Position numbers and translations under genes: made by a program. Under the pieces are notes generated by a model. It had not been told where the DNA came from, did no database searches, and saw only the letters and a list, made by a program, of their open reading frames with translations. From Verrucomicrobiota bacterium (GTDB lineage: Bacteria > Verrucomicrobiota > Verrucomicrobiia > Opitutales > Opitutaceae): a stretch of DNA of 64,000 nt. The stretch lies in NCBI GenBank assembly GCA_016222805.1, contig JACRQG010000012.1:62001-126000 (forward strand), written 5' to 3'. Shown in pieces: positions 1 through 8,157 of this stretch (the first letter of the stretch is position 1; each line of letters opens with the position of its first letter).

Positions 1-1
1 G

Positions 2-574
2 GCGAGGCTCTTCACCAAGCCCGCCAACGTGCTGGTGCTCGACGAACCCACCAACGACCTCGACGCGGAAACGCTCGAACTGCTCGAGGACCTCCTGGTG
101 GAGTTCGGTGGCACGGTGCTGCTGGTGAGCCACGACCGGGCCTTTCTCAACGAGGTGACGACCAGCCTGCTGGTGTTCGAGGGTGAAGGCCGGATCACCG
201 AGTTCGTCGGGGGCTATGACGACTGGCAGGCGGCGGTTGTGCGTCAGGCCGCCCCGGGAGCAAGGGACGATGGCGCCACGCCGGCCCGGGCGAGGGTCGG
301 AAACGCCGAATTGGAAAAGAAGGCCGGAGCGACCAAGCCGCGCCGGCTGACGAACAAGGAACGGGCCGAGCTGGAGGCGCTGCCGAAACAGATCGAAGTC
401 CTCGAAGCCGAGCAGGCCGAGTTGACGGCGCGTCTGGGAGATCCGCAGTTCTTCAAGACGGCTGGTGCAGAGGTGGCCCGCGCGACCTTACGGCTGCAGG
501 AATTGGAGGCGGAGGTCGCCGCAGCCTACGAACGCTGGACGACGCTGGAAGGACAGGCGGCTACGGGAAAGTGA
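2..574 (+). CDS. ABC-F family ATPase, C-terminal part (Uup-like), cut by window edge
   Basis: This is the second nucleotide-binding domain and tail of an ABC-F protein, a soluble ATPase class acting on ribosomes. The Walker B/D-loop region reads VLDEPTNDLD, followed by the switch histidine in LLVSHDRAFL and the usual GGYDDW segment. The last ~75 residues are a charged heptad-like region (LTNKERAELEALPKQIEVLE), matching the C-terminal coiled coil of Uup. The reading frame is open to base 2, so the true start lies outside the window; a GTG at 29 is internal. Family membership is firm; the Uup subtype rests on the C-terminal coiled coil. Confidence 0.9.
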   Translation, partial: ARLFTKPANVLVLDEPTNDLDAETLELLEDLLVEFGGTVLLVSHDRAFLNEVTTSLLVFEGEGRITEFVGGYDDWQAAVVRQAAPGARDDGATPARARVGNAELEKKAGATKPRRLTNKERAELEALPKQIEVLEAEQAELTARLGDPQFFKTAGAEVARATLRLQELEAEVAAAYERWTTLEGQAATGK

Positions 575-708
575 GTCTCCGATTACGGGGAGGCGCGCCG
601 ATCGCGGGTGCGTAATGGACCCCGGGGGTGTGCGCGTTTTCCGTCCTCGCCGCGACTTGTTTGACGGCGAATTTACCGGAGCATCCTGCCGCCCAGTCCC
701 GCCGCGTA

Positions 709-1512
709 ATGGCTGTTCACATCCAACTTCCCACGAATCCCAAGGCGACCGTGCCGTTCAAACCCGCGTTCGACGGCGACCGGGCGGCGCTGTTGGCCCG
801 GCGGGCGGCCCAGCTTCCTGCAGCGGTGGTTCCGCCAACGCCGTTGCCCCCGGTTGTCGCGGCCGCAGCGGCTCCGGCGGCGAACGAGTTGCCCGCCGGC
901 GAAGCGCCGGCCTCCGAGGCGTTGCTGGAAGGGTCGAGCGCTCCCGGACGAATCCGGGCTGTCGCGCTGGTCCTGAAGTTCACGCTGGTGGCGTCGATGC
1001 TCCTGGGCGGGGCGTTTGGTTTCCTCCGTTTCGTGATGCCGGTGATAAAGGAACTCCAGCAACCGACGCCTCCCCCCGCGGCTGGCGCGAAAGCGGACGC
1101 CCCGACCGCGGTGCGCATGCTGCAGGAGACGCGGGCCGTGGTGGCCAAGAACGACGCCAATGTCGCCTACCTGAATTCAATCGTCGATCCCGAGGCCGAG
1201 GCGAAGAAGGCAGCCGCGACCCCGGTGGCCCCCGCCGCGGCGCCCGTTGCGGAGGCCCGCCCGAGTGCCGCCCCGAATCGGCAGACCACCGGGAGAATTA
1301 CCGCGGACGCCTGCCGCGCGGCGGTGGAGCGCCTGGTGATTGGCGGCGTCATGGAAGGCCCGGAGCCGCGGATCCTCTTGAACGGCCTGCTGGTGAAGCG
1401 GGGCGAGATCATCGACCGGGCGCTGGCGTTGCGCTTCATGGGCGTCGACGCGTACGACAACGTTCTCCTGTTCACCAACGCGGAGAACGAGGTCTTCCGC
1501 AAACGCTACTGA
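709..1512 (+). CDS. Hypothetical single-pass membrane protein, Ala/Pro-rich
   Basis: I do not recognise this 267-residue protein. A Pro/Ala-rich N-terminal stretch (about residues 37-80) precedes one membrane helix at about residues 84-106 (VALVLKFTLVASMLLGGAFG). A second Ala/Pro linker follows, then a compact C-terminal part of ~75 residues with no cysteines of a known site apart from DACRAA. I chose ATG 709 over the upstream GTG at 628 because the segment between looks non-coding. It follows the ABC-F gene by 134 bp. The topology suggests a short cytoplasmic head and a periplasmic C-terminal domain, but no function can be assigned. Confidence 0.7.
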   Translation: MAVHIQLPTNPKATVPFKPAFDGDRAALLARRAAQLPAAVVPPTPLPPVVAAAAAPAANELPAGEAPASEALLEGSSAPGRIRAVALVLKFTLVASMLLGGAFGFLRFVMPVIKELQQPTPPPAAGAKADAPTAVRMLQETRAVVAKNDANVAYLNSIVDPEAEAKKAAATPVAPAAAPVAEARPSAAPNRQTTGRITADACRAAVERLVIGGVMEGPEPRILLNGLLVKRGEIIDRALALRFMGVDAYDNVLLFTNAENEVFRKRY

Positions 1513-1668
1513 CCGACGACGAGGATTCCGTCCTCCGGACGGGAGCGTCACTGTGCCGCTGTCGGGCGGGGGCCAACGGGGTCCTTGCATGGCCACGCTT
1601 TCACTCCGTTCCAGCGCAGCCACCCCTGGACTGGCGGCGTTCGGCCGCGTGGCGGTGAATCGGGTCGT

Positions 1669-1686
1669 CCCGTCCGCGCGGACGGG
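1669..1686. repeat. Perfect 18-bp palindrome upstream of the hydrolase pair
   Basis: CCCGTCCGCGCGGACGGG is fully self-complementary. It sits 55 bp before the first hydrolase start, in the 229-bp gap after the orphan membrane protein. It could be a terminator stem without a T-tract, an operator, or a relic of the palindromic repeat family seen at 5868, 6121, 10864 and 14298. Confidence 0.4.
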
Positions 1687-1741
1687 CCTGCAACGCGACT
1701 TGACCCCGGCCGCGCCATCCCACCGCCTGTTTCGTCCCCTC

Positions 1742-3710
1742 ATGCGCCCCGTTACCCTTCTCGTGTTCCTGGCTGTGGCGGCTGTCGCCGCCGAACCAAC
1801 CCCGCCCCCTGCTCCCCCGAAGAAGATCCCTCCTCCTGGTTTCACGCTGACCGACCGCGACCGGGCCGAGTTGACGACGGGTGCCGACGCCCTCGGTCGC
1901 GATCTCGCGGCGCTGGCGCGGGAACTCGCGGGCGAACCCCGCTGGCTGGCGCGGCTGCCCGACGTGGAGATCTTCCACAAGGCGGTTGATTGGGCGCTGC
2001 GCTACGACGAGTTCATGGCGCCCAAGGAGGTCGCCACCGCGCGAAGTTTCCTTGCGAAAGGGAACGAACGCCTCGCGCAGCTGCGCGCGCGCCAGGCGCC
2101 GTGGCTGGGGGCGACGGGGCTCGTGGTCCGCGGCTACCGGTCGCGGCTCGACGGCTCCGTGCAGCCCTATGGCCTGGTGGTGCCGCCGAGCCTGGCGCGT
2201 CCGGCCGGGCGACCGCAACTCCTGGTCTGGCTGCTGGGCCGCGGGGAGAAGCGAACCGAGCTCGCCTTCCTGGCCGAGCGCGAGGCCGGGCCGCCGCAGC
2301 TCACGCCGCGCGACACGCTGACCCTCGTGCCCTACGGACGGTTCTGCAACGCGACCAAGTTTGCGGGCGAGATCGACGTCATGGAGGCGCTGGCGGCGGT
2401 CAGGGAGCAGTATGAAGTCGATCCGCAACGCATCGCCGTGGCCGGGTTCTCGATGGGCGGCGGCAGCACGTGGCACCTGGCGACCCACTACCCGGGCCTC
2501 TGGGCGGCGGCGTTTCCCGGCGCCGGTTTCGCCGAGACGCCCGTGTTCACCCAGGCGCTGGCGCCGGGGCGCGATGCCGCGCCGCCGACCCCGGGACGCC
2601 GGGAAAGGGAAGGAACCGCCGAAGAGGGGTACCTGCACTGCGGCCCCGCCGGCGGGCAACCTCTTCAACGTGCCCACCGTCGCGTACAGCGGCGAAATCG
2701 ACAAACAGAAGCAGGCGGCCGACATCATGACCGAGTATCTCGCCGCCGAGGGACTGCCGCTGCGGCACCTGATCGGTCCGCAGACTGCGCACAAGTACCA
2801 CCCCGAGACCAAGGCGGAACTCACGACGCTGCTGGAGCAGGCGCTCGCGCGTGGACGGCCGGCCGTGCCGGCGGAGATCCGCTTCACCACCTACACCCTG
2901 CGCTACGCCGATTCCGCCTGGGTGCGGGTGGAGGGCCTGGAGAAACACTGGGAACGCGCCGACGTGCGCGCCCGGCTGGCCGAGAGCGGAGGGGCGGTGA
3001 CGGTTGAAACGAAGAACGTCACGGCGCTGTCGCTGGTGGGCATCCCGGTGACGTCCGTGACTCTCGATGGTCAACGACTCGCAGTGGCCGGCGACCGCCC
3101 CCTTGCCTTTGGGCGGCGCGGGGGAACGTGGCGGCAGGAGCCGCCGGCGGAAGGGCGGCGCAAGCGTCCCGGGCTGACGGGGCCAATCGACGACGCCTTC
3201 ATGGAGGGGTTTGTGTTTGTGCGTCCCACCGGGCGGCCGTTCCAGGCGGACGTCGCGGCATGGGTGGAGCATGAGCTGACCGCCGCGCGACGCCTGTGGC
3301 GCGACGTCTACCGGGGCGACGTGCCGGTGAAGGCGGATCGCGAGGTCACGGAAGACGACATCGCCTCGAAGCACCTCGTGCTGTGGGGGGATCCCTCTTC
3401 CAATGCGGTGCTCGGAAAGATCCTGGCGAAACTTCCGCTCCAATGGGACGCGAAGACCCTGCGGTTCCGGGGACGGACGTTGGAGTCGGCGCACCATGCG
3501 CCGATCCTCGTCTTTCCCAATCCGCTGAATCCCCGCCGCTATGTCGTGCTCAACAGCGGGCTCGACTTTCGCGCCGAAGGCTCAGCTAACAACGCGCTGC
3601 AGACGCCGAAGCTGCCCGACTGGGCGATCGTCGACCTGCGCACCGCCCCGACCTGGCGCTGGCCGGGGCGGATCGTCGAGGCGGGATTCTTCGACGAAGA
3701 GTGGAAATGA
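1742..3710 (+). pseudogene. Secreted alpha/beta hydrolase, tandem copy 1, frameshifted
   Basis: This is a paralogue of the gene at 3784. A signal peptide (MRPVTLLVFLAVAAVAAEP) and the catalytic domain with nucleophile motif AGFSMGG read in one frame up to about 2570-2640. The rest (NLFNVPTVAYSGEIDKQKQA, GPQTAHKYHPET, then the C-terminal domain) reads in the next frame to 3710. Aligned with copy 2, the segment between TPVF and NLFN is 22 nt longer, so at least one net +1 shift lies between about 2585 and 2650. The acid (GEID) and His (AHKYH) of the triad are intact but out of frame with the serine. It is either a decaying duplicate or a sequencing error in a GC-rich run. Start ATG 1742 gives a clean signal peptide. 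Confidence 0.75.
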
Positions 3711-3783
3711 GGGGCGGATCTCCCTGGATTGCGGAGACAAAGTCCGTCTTCCGAAGCGAACCTCTTCCCTGGCAAACACCGTC

Positions 3784-5733
3784 ATGAACCTGCCCCGCGC
3801 GCTTCCGCTCCTGCTCGCCGCCTTCATGGGCGGCCTCGTTGCCCAGACGCCACCTCCGCCGGCGAAGCGGTTGCCTCCGGCTGGGGTGGCGATTCCGGCC
3901 GCCGCTCGGGCCGAGTTGCTCGCGGGCGCAGCCGCCCTGCGCGCCGATCTCGATGCGGCGGCGCGGGAACTCGCCGCGGCGCGAAACGACCGCCTGGTCT
4001 CTCTCCTGCCCGATGCCGAGATCTACCACAAGGCGGTCGATTGGGCGCTGCGCTACGATGAGTTCTTCGACGCGAAGCAGGTGGCGGTGGCGCGCCGCCT
4101 TCTGGCCGCCGGGCGGGAACGCACGGCCGCCCTGCGGGCTGGTCGGGCACCGTGGCTGGAGGCGAAGGGGCTGGTGGTTCGCGGATATCGTTCGCAACTC
4201 GACGATTCCATTCAGCCCTACGGATTGTTCGTGCCGGAAGGTTGGCGAAGGGATCAACCCGGCCGGTTGCTGGTGTGGCTGCTCGGGCGAGGGGAGAAGC
4301 GCACGGAGTTGGCCTTCCTGGCCGAACGCGAGGCGGGTCCGCCCCAGCTGACGCCGCGCGACACCTTGGTGCTGGTGCCGTATGGACGCTTCTGCAATGC
4401 AACCAAGTTCGCCGGCGAGGTGGATGTCTTCGAAGCACTCGCCGCGGTGCAAGCCGGCTACGCGATCGATGCGAACCGGATGGGCGTGGCGGGCTTTTCG
4501 ATGGGGGGCGCGAGCACGTGGCACCTCGCTGCGCATCACGCGGGCCGGTGGTGCTTCGCCGCCCCGGGAGCCGGTTTCGCCGAGACCCCCGTCTACGCCA
4601 AGGTCTTCGCCCGAGGCAAGGAGCCGCCGACCGGGTGGGAACAGAAGCTGTACCATTGGTACAACGCGACCGACTACGCGGCCAACCTCTTCAACTGCCC
4701 GACAATTGCGTACAGTGGGGAGATGGATCCGCAGAAGCAGGCGGCCGACATCATGATTCGCTCCCTCGCGGCCGAAGGGCTGTCGATCCCGCACCTGGTG
4801 GGTCCGCAGACCGCACACAAGTACCATCCCGAGACCAAGAAGGAGCTGACCGCGCGCCTCGAGGCACTCGCCGATCGCGGACGGGATCCCGCTCCGCCGG
4901 AGGTTCGAGTCACCACCTACACGCTGCGGTATCCCGGGAGTTCGTGGCTGCGGGCGGAGGGGCTGGTGCGGCATTGGGAGCGCGCCGATCTGATCGGGCG
5001 CCGTACCGGAGACGCGGTGGAGATCACGACCGAGGGGGTGACGGCGCTCAATGTGCAACTCCCCGGGTTGCGGCGGGTGTCCCTCGATGGACAAACGCTG
5101 GAGGTTCCGGCCGGAGCGGCAGAGGTGGCGGCGCATCGCGCGGGCGAGGCCTGGAAGCTGGGACGCCTGGAGGGAGGACTCCGCAAGCGTCCGGGACTGA
5201 CCGGGCCGATCGACGATGCCTTCATGGGGCGCTTTCTCTTCGTCCGCCCGACCGGACCGGCACTAAACGACCGGGTGGGGACGTGGACGCGCGGCGAACA
5301 CGCCCACGCCACCAAGATGTGGCGCGATCTCTACCGCGCCGAGGCTCCGGTGAAGGACGACGTCGCCGTGACGGACGCGGACCTCGCGTCCGCCAACGTG
5401 GTCCTCTGGGGCGACCCTTCGTCGAACCGGCTGCTGGCTCGGATCCTGCCGCGCCTGCCGGTGGTCTGGGACGGCCGCACGCTGCAGTTTCGTGGCCAGG
5501 GGCATGACGCCGCTTATCACGCCTTGATTCTGATCTTCCCGAATCCGCTGAACCCGGACCGCTACGTCGTCCTGAACAGCGGCATCGATTTCCGGGAGCA
5601 CGGTTACGGCACGAATTCGCTGCAGGTGCCAAAGCTGCCGGACTACGCGGTAATCGATCTGCGCGAGCCGCCCGGCGAGCGCTGGCCGGGGAGGGTTGTC
5701 GACGCCGGGTTCTTCGACGAGCAATGGCGGTGA
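3784..5733 (+). CDS. Secreted alpha/beta hydrolase (prolyl-oligopeptidase/esterase-like), tandem copy 2
   Basis: This 649-residue exported protein has a signal peptide (residues 1-20), a Pro-rich linker and a helical region with IYHKAVDWALRYDEF. The alpha/beta-hydrolase domain spans about residues 125-360. Its triad is visible: Ser239 in GFSMGG, Asp315 in YSGEMDPQ and His345 in GPQTAHKYH. The remaining ~290 residues form a C-terminal domain I do not recognise, with LTGPIDDAFM, LWGDPSSN and FPNPLNP(D)RYVVLNSG motifs shared with copy 1. Such proteins in Planctomycetota and Verrucomicrobiota are usually annotated as prolyl oligopeptidase family or esterase; the substrate, possibly a peptide or acylated polysaccharide, is unknown. 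It lies 73 bp behind copy 1 and is the intact member of the pair. Confidence 0.85.
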   Translation: MNLPRALPLLLAAFMGGLVAQTPPPPAKRLPPAGVAIPAAARAELLAGAAALRADLDAAARELAAARNDRLVSLLPDAEIYHKAVDWALRYDEFFDAKQVAVARRLLAAGRERTAALRAGRAPWLEAKGLVVRGYRSQLDDSIQPYGLFVPEGWRRDQPGRLLVWLLGRGEKRTELAFLAEREAGPPQLTPRDTLVLVPYGRFCNATKFAGEVDVFEALAAVQAGYAIDANRMGVAGFSMGGASTWHLAAHHAGRWCFAAPGAGFAETPVYAKVFARGKEPPTGWEQKLYHWYNATDYAANLFNCPTIAYSGEMDPQKQAADIMIRSLAAEGLSIPHLVGPQTAHKYHPETKKELTARLEALADRGRDPAPPEVRVTTYTLRYPGSSWLRAEGLVRHWERADLIGRRTGDAVEITTEGVTALNVQLPGLRRVSLDGQTLEVPAGAAEVAAHRAGEAWKLGRLEGGLRKRPGLTGPIDDAFMGRFLFVRPTGPALNDRVGTWTRGEHAHATKMWRDLYRAEAPVKDDVAVTDADLASANVVLWGDPSSNRLLARILPRLPVVWDGRTLQFRGQGHDAAYHALILIFPNPLNPDRYVVLNSGIDFREHGYGTNSLQVPKLPDYAVIDLREPPGERWPGRVVDAGFFDEQWR

Positions 5734-5756
5734 GGTGCGCGGACGGGGGGAAGAAA

Positions 5757-5946
5757 CACACCCCAGCGCTGCGCGCCACCCCCCTCGAAGGGGGAACTTT
5801 GGCGGAGACTTCTCTCCACTGCGGCTCCTTCGCGTCCTTCGTGGCTTTGCGTGGGCCCGGATTGAAGGTAGGCGGGGCGACCCCGCCCCGCGTGCGCGGG
5901 CTTCGACGTCCATCCCCGCGGGACGGGGTCGTCCCGCCTACAGGGA
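5757..5946. repeat. 190-bp direct repeat, copy 1
   Basis: It begins CACACCCCAGCGCTGCGCGC and ends at CTACAGGGA. It is nearly identical to 6010-6199, same length. The distal 74 bp is a palindromic element with ~25-bp terminal inverted repeats (5868-5941). It fills the gap between the hydrolase and the convergent DUF1552 gene; no ORF in it looks coding. Confidence 0.85.
5868..5941. repeat. Palindromic intergenic element, copy A
   Basis: The left arm GTAGGCGGGGCGACCCCGCC and the right arm (reverse complement GTAGGCGGGACGACCCCGTC) form ~25-bp inverted repeats around a ~24-bp centre. Related copies are at 6121-6194, 10864-10938 and 14298-14372, all in gaps between genes. The structure resembles REP/BIME or a MITE; no transposase is in the window. 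Confidence 0.8.
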
Positions 5947-6009
5947 GAACGGGCAAGGGTGCGGTGTTCTGAACCTCGAGACACGATTCGTTTCGCAGCT
6001 TCTCCGAAT

Positions 6010-6199
6010 CACACCCCAGCGCTGCGCGCCACCCCCCTCGAGGGGGGAACTTAGGCGGAGACTTCTCTGCGCTGCGGCCCTTTCGCGTCCTTTGTGGCTT
6101 TGCGCGAGCCCGGATTGAATGTAGGCGGGGCGACCCCGCCCCGCGTGCGCGGGCTTCGACGTCCATCCCCGCGGGACGGGGTCGTCCCGCCTACAGGGA
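6010..6199. repeat. 190-bp direct repeat, copy 2
   Basis: This is the second copy of the unit at 5757-5946, 63 bp downstream of it, with scattered substitutions. Its palindromic part is 6121-6194. A third, deleted copy covers about 6207-6290: it keeps the CTGCGGCCCTTTCGCG...GTGGCTTTGCG part but lacks most of the inverted-repeat half. The whole 5734-6291 gap is therefore repeat DNA. Confidence 0.85.
6121..6194. repeat. Palindromic intergenic element, copy B
   Basis: Its 74 bp are essentially identical to copy A at 5868-5941, with the same arms and centre. It is carried inside the second 190-bp direct repeat. Confidence 0.8.
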
Positions 6200-6291
6200 A
6201 ACCTTGAGAGGGGAACGTTGGGCAGAGTCCTCTCTCCGCTGCGGCCCTTTCGCGCCCTGCGTGGCTTTGCGTGAGCCGCCCCGCGTGCGCA

Positions 6292-7659
6292 CTACGCGAG
6301 CTCGAGGCCGCGCATGGTGCCGGTGGAGGTCGCGAACTTGTCCGCCTCGATGCCCAGGCGCTGCAGCATCGAGACAAAAAGATTGGGCAGCGGGTAATTG
6401 TGGACGCTGTCGAAGCCGAGGTGCTGGCCGTGGCGGAAGCCGCCGCCGGCGAGCAGGGTCGGCAGGTTGGTCGTCACGTGGGTGTTGGCGTTGCCGAGGT
6501 TTGAGCCGTAGAGAACCATCGTGCGGTCGAGCAGGGATTCGCCGTCCTCACGCACGGCCTTTAGGTCGTTGAAGAGCCCGGCGAGCAGGCGCATGTGCCA
6601 TTGGTCGATCGCCTTGAGTTGCGCGATCTTCGCTTCGGAGCGTCCGTGGTGCGAGAGGTTGTGGTAGCCGTCGGTGATCTTCACCTCGTGGTCGAGGTCA
6701 ATCGTGGGGGAGTTGACGCTGTCGAGGAGGAGCGAGATCGAGCGCGTCGAGTCGGTCTCGAAGGCGAGCCGCGCCATGTCGTACATCAACTTCACCTTGT
6801 CCATGTAGGCCTTGGGGCTTTCGGGATCGAGCGGCACCGGCGCGGTGACGCGCGGCTTGGGACGGGTTTCCCATTCCTTCGCGAGTTGGAGCCGCTGCTC
6901 GAGTTCGCGGACGCTGGTGAAGTACTGGTCGAGGCGATCACGGTCGCGGCTGCCGACGCTGCGTTGCAGATCGCGCGCCTGGCTGCCGACCGCATCGAGG
7001 ATGCTGCGCCCCTGGGCCAGCTTGCGCAGCTGGGCCTCGATTTCCGCGGGCGAGCCCTGCACGAAGAGACGCTTGAAGACGTCGGCCGCCTTTTCCTCGC
7101 ACGGGATCAGCACACCCGAACCGGTCCAGGAGAGGCTGCGCACGCCCTGTTGCACGTTGACGCCGAGGGTGAGCGACGGGAATCGCGTCTCGTGGCCGAT
7201 GCGCTCGGCGATGTACTGATCGAGGGAGATGGTGTTGCGGAAACCGCCGCTGCCGGGGTGGGGCGCGGCGGTGAGGAAGCAGATATCGGCGGGATGCCCG
7301 CCATCGACGTCGGGGTGCCAGACTCCGCTGAACACGGTGAAGTCGTCGCGGTGCTCCTTCAGGGTCTCGAGGTAGGGGGAGAGCGCGTAGTTCCGCCCGG
7401 TCTGCTTGGGAAAGAACTGGTCGGGGAGGAGGCCGAGGTTGTTGCAGACGGCGAGCAAGCGCCGGGGCTTTGCCTTGGCCGGCGCCGGGCTGGCGGCGCG
7501 GGCGAAGGCCGGCAGCATCGATTCGAGCAACGGGAGCGACATTGCGACGCCCGTGGCACGGAGGAACTGCCGCCGCGACAGCGCCCGCCGGGTGGCGACG
7601 CGAACGGAGGCGGAAGACAGGGGAGCGGGGGACGCGGGGAAGGGGAGAGAGGGAGGCAT
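6292..7659 (-). CDS. DUF1552 domain protein, Tat-exported
   Basis: This 455-residue protein has a twin-arginine signal ([10 protein letters not shown], about residues 28-37) and hydrophobic stretch [16 protein letters not shown]. The body shows features typical of the DUF1552 family: [43 protein letters not shown] and a C-terminal [13 protein letters not shown]...[10 protein letters not shown]-like region. The family lies in the DUF1501/sulfatase-like sphere and is nearly always beside a DUF1592-type cytochrome, as here (8158-10791). It is presumed to act in the periplasm in degradation of complex substrates, but no reaction is established. It converges on the hydrolase gene across the repeat array. 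Confidence 0.88.
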   Translation of the reverse strand: MPPSLPFPASPAPLSSASVRVATRRALSRRQFLRATGVAMSLPLLESMLPAFARAASPAPAKAKPRRLLAVCNNLGLLPDQFFPKQTGRNYALSPYLETLKEHRDDFTVFSGVWHPDVDGGHPADICFLTAAPHPGSGGFRNTISLDQYIAERIGHETRFPSLTLGVNVQQGVRSLSWTGSGVLIPCEEKAADVFKRLFVQGSPAEIEAQLRKLAQGRSILDAVGSQARDLQRSVGSRDRDRLDQYFTSVRELEQRLQLAKEWETRPKPRVTAPVPLDPESPKAYMDKVKLMYDMARLAFETDSTRSISLLLDSVNSPTIDLDHEVKITDGYHNLSHHGRSEAKIAQLKAIDQWHMRLLAGLFNDLKAVREDGESLLDRTMVLYGSNLGNANTHVTTNLPTLLAGGGFRHGQHLGFDSVHNYPLPNLFVSMLQRLGIEADKFATSTGTMRGLELA

Positions 7660-7721
7660 GGGGGTGGAAGAGGGATAGGAGGAAGCGGCGACGCGGGGAT
7701 GGGGGAAGATAACGGTGCGAC

Positions 7722-8114
7722 TTAGGGAAGGTGCCAGGCTTCAGGACGACGGATCATCGCGACCAGCATGCCGAGGATCGCATCGTATTCGGCCATCAGA
7801 GATTGTCCCTCCGGTGGCGTGAGGTAACCGCACTTCACGGCAAACTGGATCCACACCTGGGTTTCAGCCGCTTCGCCTTCGCATTCGTTGAGTTTGCTCA
7901 AAAAGGCGGCGGGATAACGACGCTTCCGCCATGCCTCAGCAAGATTGGCACAGACGGAGCGCGAGGAACGGCGACCTTGGTCGGTCAGGGCGTACCGCTC
8001 TTCGACGGGGAAGTGGCGACTGGCATTGAACCAGATCATTGCCGCTTCAAAGGCTCGCTGGAACACCTCCAGGTCGGCATGCGTTCGGATCGTGCTCTTT
8101 CGTTCGATGCTCAT
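7722..8114 (-). CDS. S23 family four-helix bundle protein
   Basis: This 130-residue all-helical protein shows the family pattern: [56 protein letters not shown], and a [10 protein letters not shown] segment. S23 proteins were first noticed in intervening sequences of 23S rRNA genes, but most copies are stand-alone and of unknown role. I chose ATG 8114 because the upstream extension to 8285 overlaps the cytochrome gene end and is out of character. It lies between the DUF1592 and DUF1552 genes, which are normally adjacent, suggesting insertion. Function is unknown. Confidence 0.85.
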   Translation of the reverse strand: MSIERKSTIRTHADLEVFQRAFEAAMIWFNASRHFPVEERYALTDQGRRSSRSVCANLAEAWRKRRYPAAFLSKLNECEGEAAETQVWIQFAVKCGYLTPPEGQSLMAEYDAILGMLVAMIRRPEAWHLP

Positions 8115-8157
8115 GTGAAGGCTCTCTGCCTCTCCGCGTCTCCGGGTCTCCTCATCT

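Noticed and set aside
5757-6290. CRISPR array
   Set aside because: Units are ~190 bp with a ~60-bp spacing, only two full copies, and no cas genes nearby.
5696-6377. ORFs across the repeat array between the hydrolase and DUF1552 genes
   Set aside because: Their repeated peptides only mirror the 190-bp DNA repeats; no sign of selection for protein.
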